Assembly (NCBI RefSeq): GCF_014638915.1
Contig: NZ_BMFQ01000003.1
Location: forward strand, 124,001-188,000
Direction of reading: 5' to 3'
DNA length: 64,000 nt
Origin: Xanthomarina arctica
GTDB taxonomy: Bacteria > Bacteroidota > Bacteroidia > Flavobacteriales > Flavobacteriaceae
Part shown: positions 17,640 through 27,654 of the stretch, piece by piece
Position numbering within the stretch: position 1 is the first letter of the stretch
Layout of the letters: the number at the start of each line of letters is the position of its first letter
The notes under the pieces: generated by a model
The model's input: only the letters and a program-made list of their open reading frames with translations
Told to the model about the DNA's origin: nothing
The model's database searches: none
Position numbers and translations under genes: made by a program

Positions 17640-17668
17640 GGTTACCAATTTGATGTTTTGATATAAAT
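17640..17668 (+). promoter_or_regulatory. Candidate ECF promoter (GGTTACC-N15-TATAAAT) for the DUF4258-like gene
   Basis: GGTTACC at 17640-17646 and TATAAAT at 17662-17668, spacer 15 bp, ATG 24 bp downstream at 17692. The spacer text TTTGATGTTTTG also occurs in the minus-strand promoter at 37776-37804, offset by one base. Confidence 0.7.
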
Positions 17669-17691
17669 GATAAAGTTAAAAATACAATATC

Positions 17692-18072
17692 ATGAAAAAT
17701 CAAAACAACGAATTACAAATCTCTTGGGAAGTTACCAGTGCAAAATTAAATAAATCTGAAACCCTAAACTTTACGCATTCTCAGCATTCTATCAAGAGAG
17801 CAAATCAAAGAAACATAGACCCTTATAATATAACTCTAGCTATTGACTATGGGATAGCATTTTTTAAACAAGGGTTAATTTTTTATGTGTTAGGTGAAAA
17901 CAATTTGCCAAATCATATGGCTCATAACTTAAGAAGAAAATACTCAAACCTCATTGTAGTAATAGCAGGGGACTCTAACACCATCCTAACGTGTTATAAA
18001 TCAAAAAACCCCTTTAAACACATAAAGAAAAAACAAAAAAACATTAGTACCAAAATAATTTATGCAGCCTAA
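17692..18072 (+). CDS. DUF4258-like small protein
   Basis: 126 residues. The central part FTHSQHSIKRANQRNIDPYNITLAIDYG (about 26-53) has the pattern of the DUF4258 fold (SxHAxxRxxxRxI...), a RelE/BrnT-related group often found in toxin-like settings. No signal peptide; the C-terminus is Lys-rich. No antitoxin partner is visible next to it. It is the only plus-strand gene on this side of the sigma operon and has its own GGTTACC-N15 promoter, so it is probably in the ECF regulon. The function is unknown. Confidence 0.65.
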   Translation: MKNQNNELQISWEVTSAKLNKSETLNFTHSQHSIKRANQRNIDPYNITLAIDYGIAFFKQGLIFYVLGENNLPNHMAHNLRRKYSNLIVVIAGDSNTILTCYKSKNPFKHIKKKQKNISTKIIYAA

Positions 18073-18111
18073 TTAAATTGATACAAGTCGAATATTAATT
18101 TTTGTTATTAG

Positions 18112-21100
18112 CTACTCAATTAAAATAAATGGTGCCCAATAGAATGGTTCTGGAAATTCATCCTTAAGTTTTAATTTCGCTAAACGAAAGGCTTCATACT
18201 TTGGAATACCTTTCTCAATCCAATTGGTATAAAATGATGTCATTAACTTTTGAGTAGTGTCATCATTAACACTCCAGAAACTCATGATAACACTTTTAGC
18301 TCCTGCAAGCATAAACGAACGTTGTAATCCATAAATACCTTCACCTGTGACACTATCCCCTTTTCCTGTTTCACAGGCACTTAAAACTACAAGTTCAGTA
18401 TCCTTTAAATTTAAACTTTTGGCTTCTTGCGCAGTTAAAATACCATTATTAGATAACTCAATAATATTACCATAAATAGTATTCTGAGCTCCTGCAAACA
18501 ATAATCCTGATTTTAACAAGCTATTATCTTGAACATAATTAGATGATATCCCAAAAAGTTTATTATTAGTTGATTTTAAGCTTTCATCATTAATAAAGTA
18601 GCCGTGTGTAGCTAGATGCAAAATCCTAGGAGATGCAATTTCTTTTATATTATCCTCTGTAGCAGTCTTTAAATGATAAAGTTTTGTCTCCCAATTATCA
18701 GCTTCTAAAATGGTTGATATAGTTTGTATTTCTCTTTCTGTACCTGGCAAATAGGATATTGTTCTAGAAGAATTATAGGATCTCAAAAGTATAGAAATAG
18801 ATGTATCTAAAACTACATCATCTGAATTAGGAATATTAAAATTCTCTAACTCATAATCTGGGTTTCCTACTAATATCGCTGTTAAATTTTCAGTGTTCTT
18901 ATTTATTTCATTTCTATGAAAGAGACTTCTAGCACTTAGTATAGGTTTAATATAGAGGTAATCTATTACGTATTGGTTTTTTTCAGTATTAAAAAACGCC
19001 TCTGTATTAATCGAATTATAAGCGCCATCAGCAACTAAATAAAGGGTTTCAATACCTTCCAATTCCTTTTCAATAGGCTTAAAGAATAAGTTATAACTAG
19101 ATATATCTTTTTTATATTTTAGTTCTCCAACACTATAATTTTGATATGTTTTTAAATAATCCTTTTCCAAGGCACTTGTACTGTCTATAATCACAAATTT
19201 CGGAGTACCATGCTTCTTCACAATAAATGCACCATAATAAATGGAATCCGTAAATTTATTAAGAATATTAAGCTTATCCTTTGTAGCACTTCTAGATTGT
19301 TTATTAATCCTTATAATTTCTACATAAGCTTCCTTATCCTTAAGCTCTTTAGTTAACTTTTCTAAAGAAGGCGTTTCAAGCTTGCTATTCTCACTTGAAA
19401 GAGACTTTTCTAACTCACGATTATTATATTGAAGTTCTTCAATTTCAGCTGAAAATTCTTCACCTTCTTCAAAATATGTGTTTAATAAAGCCGTATTTTC
19501 TTTTAGTTGTTGATAATTTGAGATGGCTTTTTGGTTTTGAATTTCAGATTGTTTGCTGTTATATAATAGTAAAGATTTAAAATAAAATCTTAGATTAAGG
19601 TACTCCTCCAAAAAAGTTGGCTCAGAATTAAGTAACAGATGTGTGTTGAGAAATTCAAACTCATCCGTAAAATCGATATATAATATCTCTCTTTCAGTAT
19701 CACTTAATAAATGAAAGTAAGCATCATTTTTAGAAACAATCTGGTTTATGCCATTTAACAGAAGAATTCTAGCTTGATCATCTTTCCCTGTATTAAATTT
19801 AAGTAGGTATATTATTTTTAAAACCTTAGCTATATCCCCATTAACCTGATAAAAAGCCTCCAATTGTTCGATTGTTTTTTCAACATTATTATCAATAAAA
19901 TAGTTACATAAAATAAGATTCATTTTCTTTCCTTTAGATAATTCCTCTCCATAAATCAAAGAGCTTTTTTCATAAGCAATTTTAGCATTTATAAAGTCAT
20001 CTTGATAAAAATAATAATGACCTAAAGCATCAAAATAATCCCCTTCAGCTAAAGACATAAGATTATTCTGGCTCTCCAAAAATAGACGTGTCTCTTCAAG
20101 ATAACTCCAGCTATTAGCATAGTCAGCTTGTAACAATGCATTATTTGCTAATCCTAATAGACAGGAATAATATAAAAAAGAATTGGTGACCTGTTCTTGC
20201 TTACTATAAATCTCATAGGCTTTTGTATAATAGCGCTCGGCATCAATAAAGTTATTTTTTGAATTAGCTTCCTGTCCTAAAAGTCCCCATATTTGAGCTG
20301 CTATTTCAGTCTCATCCAAATGATGTTCGTATATTAATTGTAATGCTTCGGTACCAATTGCAGTAGATCTATTGTCTTTTCCAAGAACATTTAAACTTAA
20401 TGGTAATATTAAATACGGAAGAATCTGTGGGTTTTCACTCCCAAATAATGATCTGGAAAGTTCAACAGTTTTATAGGCAGTTTCTTGAGCATTTGGTAAT
20501 CCAAGCATAGTCTCAACAATAGCTTTAAATTTATAAAACATTAGTTTAAATTCATCTTCAGCCCGATCAATGTTTCTATTACTTAGTTGTAAAGTTTTTA
20601 AAAAATCTTGTGTAAACAAAGAATACTCAGCCAACATCAAGTCAAGAAAAATAATATTGTCTTCAGTTAATTGATTTCTATGTGATTCTAATATACTGAT
20701 TTGGCCTTCTATAGTTTTTTGGTCATATAAAATACTACGTTCAAAAAGAGTGATTGAAAGCGCATAAATTAAAAGTAAATCATCGTAATTTTGTTCAACT
20801 ATTAACCTTTCTTCATAGATGCTAAATTGTGTCTCAAAAGCATTATAATCTCCCGTTTTAATAAGCATATCCAATTCGTCATAGTAATCAACCTCCTCAA
20901 TATTAGGAAAATGTTCTTCTTTTAATCGTTTATATTTAACTTCATTAATATTATCACCTATTTCGTGATAAGAGCTAATTAAAAGTGTATACATTAATTC
21001 TTGCTCAGATATTTTTTTTAGTTGATACTTCTGGTTGGTTTCTAATGCCTCCTCACCAAACTTAATTACATTAATATAATTTTCATTCTCATAATAATAC

Positions 21101-21795
21101 ATTGTCAATTCAACTTTAATTTTAAGAAGTAGTGAGCTATCGTTTATTTGTTTCTCCTTGTAATTATTTAAAAAAGTTAATAATACATCTTCTTCCTTGG
21201 CAATTTGACCTGAATATCCATAAGCCTTGGCAAATTTAAAATCAAAAACTTTAAATGCTTGTGATTTATTTAATTCTATATAAGTTAGAGCATATTGTTT
21301 TGATAAGTCCAAATTATCATTTATATAATGTAGATAAGCTAAATAATATACACTCATATTAAAATTAGGATTAATATCAAGATTAAACTCCCTATTTAAG
21401 GAATAACAGGTTTCTAAATGTTTAATAGCTAGTGTATCATTCTGATTGTAAAAATAATTTAAGCCAATAAAATAATGTAATTTCATTAACTTGATTGGGT
21501 TGTTTGAAACTTCTTTATTTCTTAGATCTAAAGATTCTTGAAAATAATCTAGGGAGGATTCGTTTTTAAAATAATACACCAAACCTTTTCTGTATAGGAA
21601 GTCTGCATAAATAGTATCTTTCTTGAAATTTACACTAGCTAAATCTTTTTCAGCAAGATTTAAGAATTCAGTTGCTTTTAGATAATTGCTTTTTCTAATA
21701 TTAGAAAGTATGGAATCAGAATATGTTACCCAATCTTGACTAAAAGATATTGAACAATAAAATAATAATATCAATAAATAATATTTTGATTTCAT
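18112..21795 (-). CDS. Exported TPR-CHAT (caspase-like) protease, copy 4
   Basis: 1227 residues, the largest of four. Signal peptide about 1-19 (MKSKYYLLILLFYCSISFS). A long helical TPR-type region (30-770) and a coiled-coil linker (about 780-850) precede the CHAT domain. The catalytic dyad is His in ILHLATHGYF (about 1062) and Cys in VVLSACETGKGD (about 1140). CHAT domains belong to the caspase/separase clan and cleave protein substrates once their TPR part is triggered. Its CHAT domain is clearly diverged from the other three, which are nearly alike. It starts 12 bp after the preceding CHAT gene, so it is the last gene of the sigma operon. The signal peptide implies action in the periplasm or outside. 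Confidence 0.9.
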   Translation of the reverse strand: MKSKYYLLILLFYCSISFSQDWVTYSDSILSNIRKSNYLKATEFLNLAEKDLASVNFKKDTIYADFLYRKGLVYYFKNESSLDYFQESLDLRNKEVSNNPIKLMKLHYFIGLNYFYNQNDTLAIKHLETCYSLNREFNLDINPNFNMSVYYLAYLHYINDNLDLSKQYALTYIELNKSQAFKVFDFKFAKAYGYSGQIAKEEDVLLTFLNNYKEKQINDSSLLLKIKVELTMYYYENENYINVIKFGEEALETNQKYQLKKISEQELMYTLLISSYHEIGDNINEVKYKRLKEEHFPNIEEVDYYDELDMLIKTGDYNAFETQFSIYEERLIVEQNYDDLLLIYALSITLFERSILYDQKTIEGQISILESHRNQLTEDNIIFLDLMLAEYSLFTQDFLKTLQLSNRNIDRAEDEFKLMFYKFKAIVETMLGLPNAQETAYKTVELSRSLFGSENPQILPYLILPLSLNVLGKDNRSTAIGTEALQLIYEHHLDETEIAAQIWGLLGQEANSKNNFIDAERYYTKAYEIYSKQEQVTNSFLYYSCLLGLANNALLQADYANSWSYLEETRLFLESQNNLMSLAEGDYFDALGHYYFYQDDFINAKIAYEKSSLIYGEELSKGKKMNLILCNYFIDNNVEKTIEQLEAFYQVNGDIAKVLKIIYLLKFNTGKDDQARILLLNGINQIVSKNDAYFHLLSDTEREILYIDFTDEFEFLNTHLLLNSEPTFLEEYLNLRFYFKSLLLYNSKQSEIQNQKAISNYQQLKENTALLNTYFEEGEEFSAEIEELQYNNRELEKSLSSENSKLETPSLEKLTKELKDKEAYVEIIRINKQSRSATKDKLNILNKFTDSIYYGAFIVKKHGTPKFVIIDSTSALEKDYLKTYQNYSVGELKYKKDISSYNLFFKPIEKELEGIETLYLVADGAYNSINTEAFFNTEKNQYVIDYLYIKPILSARSLFHRNEINKNTENLTAILVGNPDYELENFNIPNSDDVVLDTSISILLRSYNSSRTISYLPGTEREIQTISTILEADNWETKLYHLKTATEDNIKEIASPRILHLATHGYFINDESLKSTNNKLFGISSNYVQDNSLLKSGLLFAGAQNTIYGNIIELSNNGILTAQEAKSLNLKDTELVVLSACETGKGDSVTGEGIYGLQRSFMLAGAKSVIMSFWSVNDDTTQKLMTSFYTNWIEKGIPKYEAFRLAKLKLKDEFPEPFYWAPFILIE

Positions 21796-21807
21796 TTTAA
21801 TTTTTTT

Positions 21808-24801
21808 TTACTCCAACAAAACAAATCCAGCCCAATAATACGGAGAATATTTCAATTTCATTTCTGCTTGAGCCATTCGTAAAGCTTCATGAATACTTTC
21901 TCCTTGAAAACAATATCCGTAAAATAATTCAAATAATTCGGCTGTTTGTTCATCAGGCACCTTCCACAAGCTCATAATTATATTTTTCACGCCTGCTATT
22001 TTAAAAGCACGTTGCAACCCAAAAACACCTTCACTACCATTAATATCTCCTAACCCAGTTTCACAGGCACTCAATACAACCAATTGGCAGGCACTCAAAT
22101 CCAAGTTAGAGATTTCTTTTGCTGTTAATATACCATCGTCAATTACTGAACTTTTAATAGGTTTTCCCCAATAAGTATTAACGCCAGCAAATATTAGCCC
22201 AGAACGTAACATAGGATCTTCAGAAGCTTTATAATAAGAAGCTTTTGTAATATTTAGATTGTTGTCTTCAAGTATTTTAGGGTTTTCGAAAAAATAGCCA
22301 TGAGTCGCCAAATGCAATACATAAGGAGTTGTTTTTCCATCTAATTGTAGGATACTTGATTTAGTTGCTTGAGTACCATTAATAATTCGAGTTGCATAGC
22401 CATTAGCGTCACTCTGTTTTTTTATAATGCTAACTTCTTTCTCAGTTCCGGCCAAATAGCCCCATGTATTAATACCACTTCTGCTTACTAATTCCATAAA
22501 ATCATCTTCTACTTCAGAATTAACAATGTTGTTCTCCTCTGTGGAAATAGCACTTTGCTTATCATAGTCTATATCACCGTATAAAAGGAATTCTAAATCC
22601 TGTTGTTGTTTAAATACAGTTGAATCATAATTTATCAAGCTAGATGAAGAGCCTAATAGATGTACTTTAAATGCTTCACCCAATGTTTTGTTTCCAGAAA
22701 ATGGCAATGCAGCAAAATCTATTTGATGTCCCAACCCTGAAGGAACAATATAAATGGTAGTAATTTCTTCTAACTCTTTAGATAATGGTTTTAAAAACAA
22801 ATCACTAATAGCTTCATCAGTATATTGTTTGTCAATATGTAAGCTCTCTTTTTGAGAATTATTTCTTGTCAATAAAAATATCAACTCTTTCTCTTCAAAA
22901 AGTGAAATAAATTTAGGTGCTATATAATTTTTACCAATTGCAAAAGCTGAGTAAACAAGACTGTCTGGGATTTTATTCGTATCATAATAAGTAAAGTCTA
23001 CAAGATTAATGATTAATTCATTTGATTTTAGGTTACTGCTAAATTCATCCCATCTAATGGAAAAAGTGTTTTTTGATTTAGAAAATTCATTCGATTGTTG
23101 AACTAAATATTTCTCTATATTTTCAGTATCTTGAATTAGATCATCATAAAACAGTGGTCTATTAGCTTTTGGAATTTCATTCAGAATTGAAATTTGTTTT
23201 TTATAGTCTATAAATCTTTCATATTCTGACTTTAATAGAATGTTATCACTATTTTTTATTGAATTTTTAACTCTATTTTGATTATGTAAGAGTAAGTTCT
23301 TCATCATTAATTCTTCTTCAAAAGAACTTATTCTAATTAAATCAAATTCATTAGGATTTCGATAAATAAAAGACAAAGGATATATTCTTTCATGCAGATA
23401 CTTCTCAAGATATTCCTTTATTTCATAGTTAGTTTGATAACTAATAATCTCATTAATTTTATTTAAAAACAAATCTGAAACCATCATTAAATATTCATAT
23501 TCTTTTTGTGAATTCTTAAGACAATTATAAGTAATTGCAAGCCCTAAAAGTTTCAATCTAAATGACTCTCCTACTCCGTTATTTAAACTTTCAATTGATT
23601 TCAATCCATAGGCTTCAGCTTCATTGCACCTATCCAAATTTTGATATAGCGCCCCCAAATTGAAATATAAAATAGATTTATCCGCTAATGGATCTAATGT
23701 TTCTTTAACTTCTAATGACTTTTTTAAGTAAAATTCTGCATCATTATTTTTATTTATAGTAAGATAAAAAACCCCTAAGTTTGCAGAGACTAAAGCATAA
23801 TAATTGTTTAATTCCCCAAAATTTTCTTTAATAATATTAATTGCTTTTAAAAAGTTTAATTCAGCCAATTCATATTTTTTTAATTCTTGATAAATTGTAG
23901 CCAAAGAATTATACGAAATTGCAACTTCTAAAGAGCTCTCTCCAAAATACTCAATATAAGAATCCAATAATTGAATATTTGTTTTTTCTGCCTCAATTAA
24001 TTCACCTTGTCTAACATATAAATTAACTAACTGCATCTTCGCATTTAGATAATCAATACTATTTTCTCCGTATACAGATTTATATATATTAATTTTTTTT
24101 ATACAAAATTCTTCAGCAAGATTATACTTATCATTAGACAAATAAAAGAGGGAAACATTTTCAATAGCCACTAAATATTCATCACTTTGATTTCCTTTAT
24201 ATTTTAAAGACTCACTAACCCATGAAAGGGCTTGTTCTTCTATAGTTTCGAAATCCTTTGTTAATAAATATAAATTATGCAATGCATTTAAAGAATCAAA
24301 ATATTCCTTCGAATAAATAGTATTTAATTTTATGGCTTTGTAGTATTGTTTTTCAGCATTTTCAAAATTTACTAATTCAACAAATGAATCACCAATAAAT
24401 TTGTGTCTTAATATTTTCTCGTTTTCAAACATGTAATCCTTACCTAATTCAAGTGATTTTGAAAAATAAGTGATTGCATTTTTAAAATCATTCAATTGGA
24501 AATAGGAAGCCCCAATTAAGGTATAGTTAATTTCCGTCTGCTCTTGATTAATTAAATTCTCACCTATTTCGATAGCTTTCAGGAGAAATTTAATTGAGTT
24601 TTCATAGTCATTTTCCTGAAATAATTGATTTCCTTTTTCAATTAAGCTTTGATAGTCACCAGATTTAGAAACAAATTTTAGAACTTTATCATAATCTCTA
24701 TTCTGAAAATATATTTCTGTAGAGTCAATATTACTTTGCGCCGTAATCTTTACTCCAAAAAGAGTGCAAAAAAAAACAAATGATATAAAAGTATTTTTCA
24801 T
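21808..24801 (-). CDS. Exported TPR-CHAT protease, copy 3
   Basis: 997 residues from the ATG at 24801, chosen because MKNTFISFVFFCTLFGVKITAQ is a good signal peptide and the longer frame from 24840 would overlap the previous gene. About ten TPR-like repeats follow (30-470), then a linker and the CHAT domain with His in LHLATHGYF (about 832) and Cys in LVVLSACETGLGD (about 912). The last ~300 residues are almost the same as in the next two CHAT proteins, while the TPR part is different. It lies 11 bp after copy 2 in the same operon. Confidence 0.9.
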   Translation of the reverse strand: MKNTFISFVFFCTLFGVKITAQSNIDSTEIYFQNRDYDKVLKFVSKSGDYQSLIEKGNQLFQENDYENSIKFLLKAIEIGENLINQEQTEINYTLIGASYFQLNDFKNAITYFSKSLELGKDYMFENEKILRHKFIGDSFVELVNFENAEKQYYKAIKLNTIYSKEYFDSLNALHNLYLLTKDFETIEEQALSWVSESLKYKGNQSDEYLVAIENVSLFYLSNDKYNLAEEFCIKKINIYKSVYGENSIDYLNAKMQLVNLYVRQGELIEAEKTNIQLLDSYIEYFGESSLEVAISYNSLATIYQELKKYELAELNFLKAINIIKENFGELNNYYALVSANLGVFYLTINKNNDAEFYLKKSLEVKETLDPLADKSILYFNLGALYQNLDRCNEAEAYGLKSIESLNNGVGESFRLKLLGLAITYNCLKNSQKEYEYLMMVSDLFLNKINEIISYQTNYEIKEYLEKYLHERIYPLSFIYRNPNEFDLIRISSFEEELMMKNLLLHNQNRVKNSIKNSDNILLKSEYERFIDYKKQISILNEIPKANRPLFYDDLIQDTENIEKYLVQQSNEFSKSKNTFSIRWDEFSSNLKSNELIINLVDFTYYDTNKIPDSLVYSAFAIGKNYIAPKFISLFEEKELIFLLTRNNSQKESLHIDKQYTDEAISDLFLKPLSKELEEITTIYIVPSGLGHQIDFAALPFSGNKTLGEAFKVHLLGSSSSLINYDSTVFKQQQDLEFLLYGDIDYDKQSAISTEENNIVNSEVEDDFMELVSRSGINTWGYLAGTEKEVSIIKKQSDANGYATRIINGTQATKSSILQLDGKTTPYVLHLATHGYFFENPKILEDNNLNITKASYYKASEDPMLRSGLIFAGVNTYWGKPIKSSVIDDGILTAKEISNLDLSACQLVVLSACETGLGDINGSEGVFGLQRAFKIAGVKNIIMSLWKVPDEQTAELFELFYGYCFQGESIHEALRMAQAEMKLKYSPYYWAGFVLLE

Positions 24802-24812
24802 TATAAAAAATT

Positions 24813-27602
24813 TTATTCCAACAATACAAACCCAGCCCAATAATACGGAGAATATTTCAATTTCATTTCTGCTTGAGCCATTCGCAAAGCTTCATGAATA
24901 CTTTCTCCTTGAAAACAATATCCGTAAAATAATTCAAATAATTCGGCTGTTTGTTCATCAGGCACCTTCCACAAGCTCATAATAATATTTTTCACTCCTG
25001 CCATTTTAAAAGCACGTTGCAACCCAAAAACACCTTCACTACCATTAATATCTCCTAACCCCGTTTCACAAGCACTTAATACAACCAATTGGCAGCTACT
25101 CAAATCCAAGTTAGAGATCTCTTTTGCTGTTAACACCCCATCATCAATTACAGAACTTTCAATAGGTTCTCCCCAATAAGTATTAACGCCAGCAAATATT
25201 AGCCCAGAACGTAGCATAGGGTCTTCAGAAGCTTTATAATAGGAAGATTTTGTTGTTTCCAGATTGTTGTCTTCAAGTATTTTAGGGTTTTCGAAAAAGT
25301 AGCCATGAGTCGCCAAATGCAATACATAAGGAGTTGTTTTTCCATCTAATTGTAGGATACTTGATTTAGTTGCTTGAGTACCATTTATAATTCGAGTTGC
25401 ATAGCCATTAGCGTCACTCTGTTTTTTTATAATGCTAACTTCTTTCTCAGTTCCGGCCAAATACCCCCAAGTATTAATACCACTTCTGCTTACTAATTCC
25501 ATAAAATCATCCGCTACTTCAGAATTAACAATATCGTTCTCCTCTGCGGAAATAGCACTTTGTTTGTCATAGTCAATATCACCGTATAAAAGAAGTTCTA
25601 AATCCTTTTGCAGTTTAAATACAGTTGATTCATAATTTATCAAGCTAGATGAAGAGCCTAATAGATGTACTTTAAATGCTTCCCCCAATGTTTTGTTTCC
25701 AGAAAATGGCAATGCTGCAAAATCTATTTGATGTCCCAACCCTGAAGGAACAATATAAATGGTAGTAATTCTTTCTAACTCTTTAGATAAAGGAGCTATA
25801 AATAGATCACTTATAGCTTGTCCTGTATATAGCTTATTTATGGAAGCTTCATGCACATTTGTTTGATTCAATAGTGAATCTAACTGTTGTTGCTCAAAAA
25901 GAGGAATATACTTCGGTGAATTATAATTTTTTCCTATGATAAAGGCACTATACTTAATACTATCAGTCCATTTTTTATCATAATAATTAAAGGCTACTAA
26001 GTCTATAATTAATTCATTTGATTTAAGCTTCTCTTGCACCTGATTAAAGTTAATTGAAAGAACATTTTCTGATGTTTCAAATTCAGAAGAGTTCCTACTC
26101 AAATATTTTTCTAACTTTTCAGTGTCTATATCAAGTTGTTCATATACTTGAGACCTGTCAGAAAGTGGAAGTTTCTCCCATTGTGCCAATTGCTTTTTTT
26201 GTTTAATAAATTGAGAATAGCTATTAATAAGAACGGTGTCTTTTGTTTTCAAAATATTATTCTTAATGCGCTGTTGATTGCGTAAGGATAAATTTTTAAT
26301 TAGTATTTCGTTTTGATAACTAGAAAGTTTTAAGCTATCCGACAAAGGATAGTCTCTCATAAATGATAATGTGGAGTAATGCGGGTTTAAGTTTATTTTC
26401 TTAAAAAGCGCGAGTTCGTCTTGAGATAAAAAAGTAAGAACTTCTAAATAATTTTCATGATCCACTAGAGCACTATTTTGTAAATAAAAGGAAGCCTTTT
26501 CATATTGTTTCATTTCAATATATAAAAGTGCAAGGTTATTAACAGTACTTTTATAATATTTACCATCTAACTGATTATTATCTTCTAAAATTGTCAGTGT
26601 TTTAAGGTACGTAATCTCGGCTTTTTCAATCTGGTTCGTTTCAATATAAAGTAAACCTAAATTACCAAGGGTTATAGCATAGTTTAAACTACTCGCACCA
26701 TAAATGTTTTTTTTTACTTTGAGTGCAGCTAATAAAATGGGTAGAGCTTCCTCATAATGTTTCTCTTCAAAATATAATTGACCTAAATTATTAAGTGCAG
26801 TTGTGTAGATCTCTGAAAAATCACCCACTTCTTCACATTTTTTAATAACATGAACATAGCACTTTTCGGCTTCAACCTTATTTCCTAAATTATCCAAACA
26901 CATAGCATAATTATTTAATAATAACAGGTAGTTTGGGTGTTCGGTTGGTATTAAAGGAAAAGCCTCAACAAAAGAATCGTATGCCTTTTGATACTGCCCG
27001 ATATTTAAATAAAAACTACCTAAATTATTTAATGCTAACCCATATTCGTAACCATTATCATTAGATAATAATTTATGGATCCCAATAATTTCTAAATAAG
27101 ATTTCTCTGCCTGGCCAAGCTCTCCTATATCAAAATAAATTTCTGCTAAATTTCCAAGTATGGCAGTATAACCTAAATTATTTTTTCCATATTCTTCTTC
27201 CTGAATGGTTAATGCTTCTAAAAATAATTTTTCTGCTTTTTCAAATTCCCCTTTTTTGTAATACAACAAAGCTAAATTACTAGTTGGCTGTATAACAACA
27301 ACCCGATGTATTTGTGTGAAATCTTGAGCTTTTTGTAGAGTAAATTCTAGCTGTTTTTCTGCCTTATTAAGTTGTTCGAGTTCTAAATAACCAAGACCAT
27401 TAAACGCTAAATAACCTAAATAATAAAGTGAATCCATTTGAGTATTTAACTCATGGCTTGCAATCAGTTTATCACTCAAATCAATTACTTTTTGATATTG
27501 CCCTTTGAAATAGTATAGATTAAGGCTCTCAATACCGTTCTGGCAAAAAACAGGTGTTTGCCAAATAAATAAAAAAATGAGAAGTAGTTTCCTTATAGTC
27601 AT
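24813..27602 (-). CDS. Exported TPR-CHAT protease, copy 2
   Basis: 929 residues from the ATG at 27602; MTIRKLLLIFLFIWQTPVFC is a clear signal peptide, whereas the longer frame from 27671 adds an unlikely N-terminus overlapping the upstream gene. Eight or nine TPRs with the NNLGxLY pattern (about 80-400), a linker, then CHAT with His near 764 (LHLATHGYF) and Cys near 845 (VVLSACETGLGD). Its linker and CHAT domain are very close to copy 1 (RNQQRIKNNILKTKDT and LSDR-QLDIDTEKLEKYLSR occur in both). The gap to copy 1 is 52 bp. Confidence 0.9.
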   Translation of the reverse strand: MTIRKLLLIFLFIWQTPVFCQNGIESLNLYYFKGQYQKVIDLSDKLIASHELNTQMDSLYYLGYLAFNGLGYLELEQLNKAEKQLEFTLQKAQDFTQIHRVVVIQPTSNLALLYYKKGEFEKAEKLFLEALTIQEEEYGKNNLGYTAILGNLAEIYFDIGELGQAEKSYLEIIGIHKLLSNDNGYEYGLALNNLGSFYLNIGQYQKAYDSFVEAFPLIPTEHPNYLLLLNNYAMCLDNLGNKVEAEKCYVHVIKKCEEVGDFSEIYTTALNNLGQLYFEEKHYEEALPILLAALKVKKNIYGASSLNYAITLGNLGLLYIETNQIEKAEITYLKTLTILEDNNQLDGKYYKSTVNNLALLYIEMKQYEKASFYLQNSALVDHENYLEVLTFLSQDELALFKKINLNPHYSTLSFMRDYPLSDSLKLSSYQNEILIKNLSLRNQQRIKNNILKTKDTVLINSYSQFIKQKKQLAQWEKLPLSDRSQVYEQLDIDTEKLEKYLSRNSSEFETSENVLSINFNQVQEKLKSNELIIDLVAFNYYDKKWTDSIKYSAFIIGKNYNSPKYIPLFEQQQLDSLLNQTNVHEASINKLYTGQAISDLFIAPLSKELERITTIYIVPSGLGHQIDFAALPFSGNKTLGEAFKVHLLGSSSSLINYESTVFKLQKDLELLLYGDIDYDKQSAISAEENDIVNSEVADDFMELVSRSGINTWGYLAGTEKEVSIIKKQSDANGYATRIINGTQATKSSILQLDGKTTPYVLHLATHGYFFENPKILEDNNLETTKSSYYKASEDPMLRSGLIFAGVNTYWGEPIESSVIDDGVLTAKEISNLDLSSCQLVVLSACETGLGDINGSEGVFGLQRAFKMAGVKNIIMSLWKVPDEQTAELFELFYGYCFQGESIHEALRMAQAEMKLKYSPYYWAGFVLLE

Positions 27603-27654
27603 ATAATAAATGGTAATTAGCGTTTCAAGAATTGAGAAAAAGTAATAACATTCC

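Noticed and set aside
24764-24982. Plus-strand frame of 72 codons across the junction of two CHAT genes
   Set aside because: It lies opposite the signal peptide of one CHAT gene and the C-terminal codons of another; composition is that of an antisense shadow.
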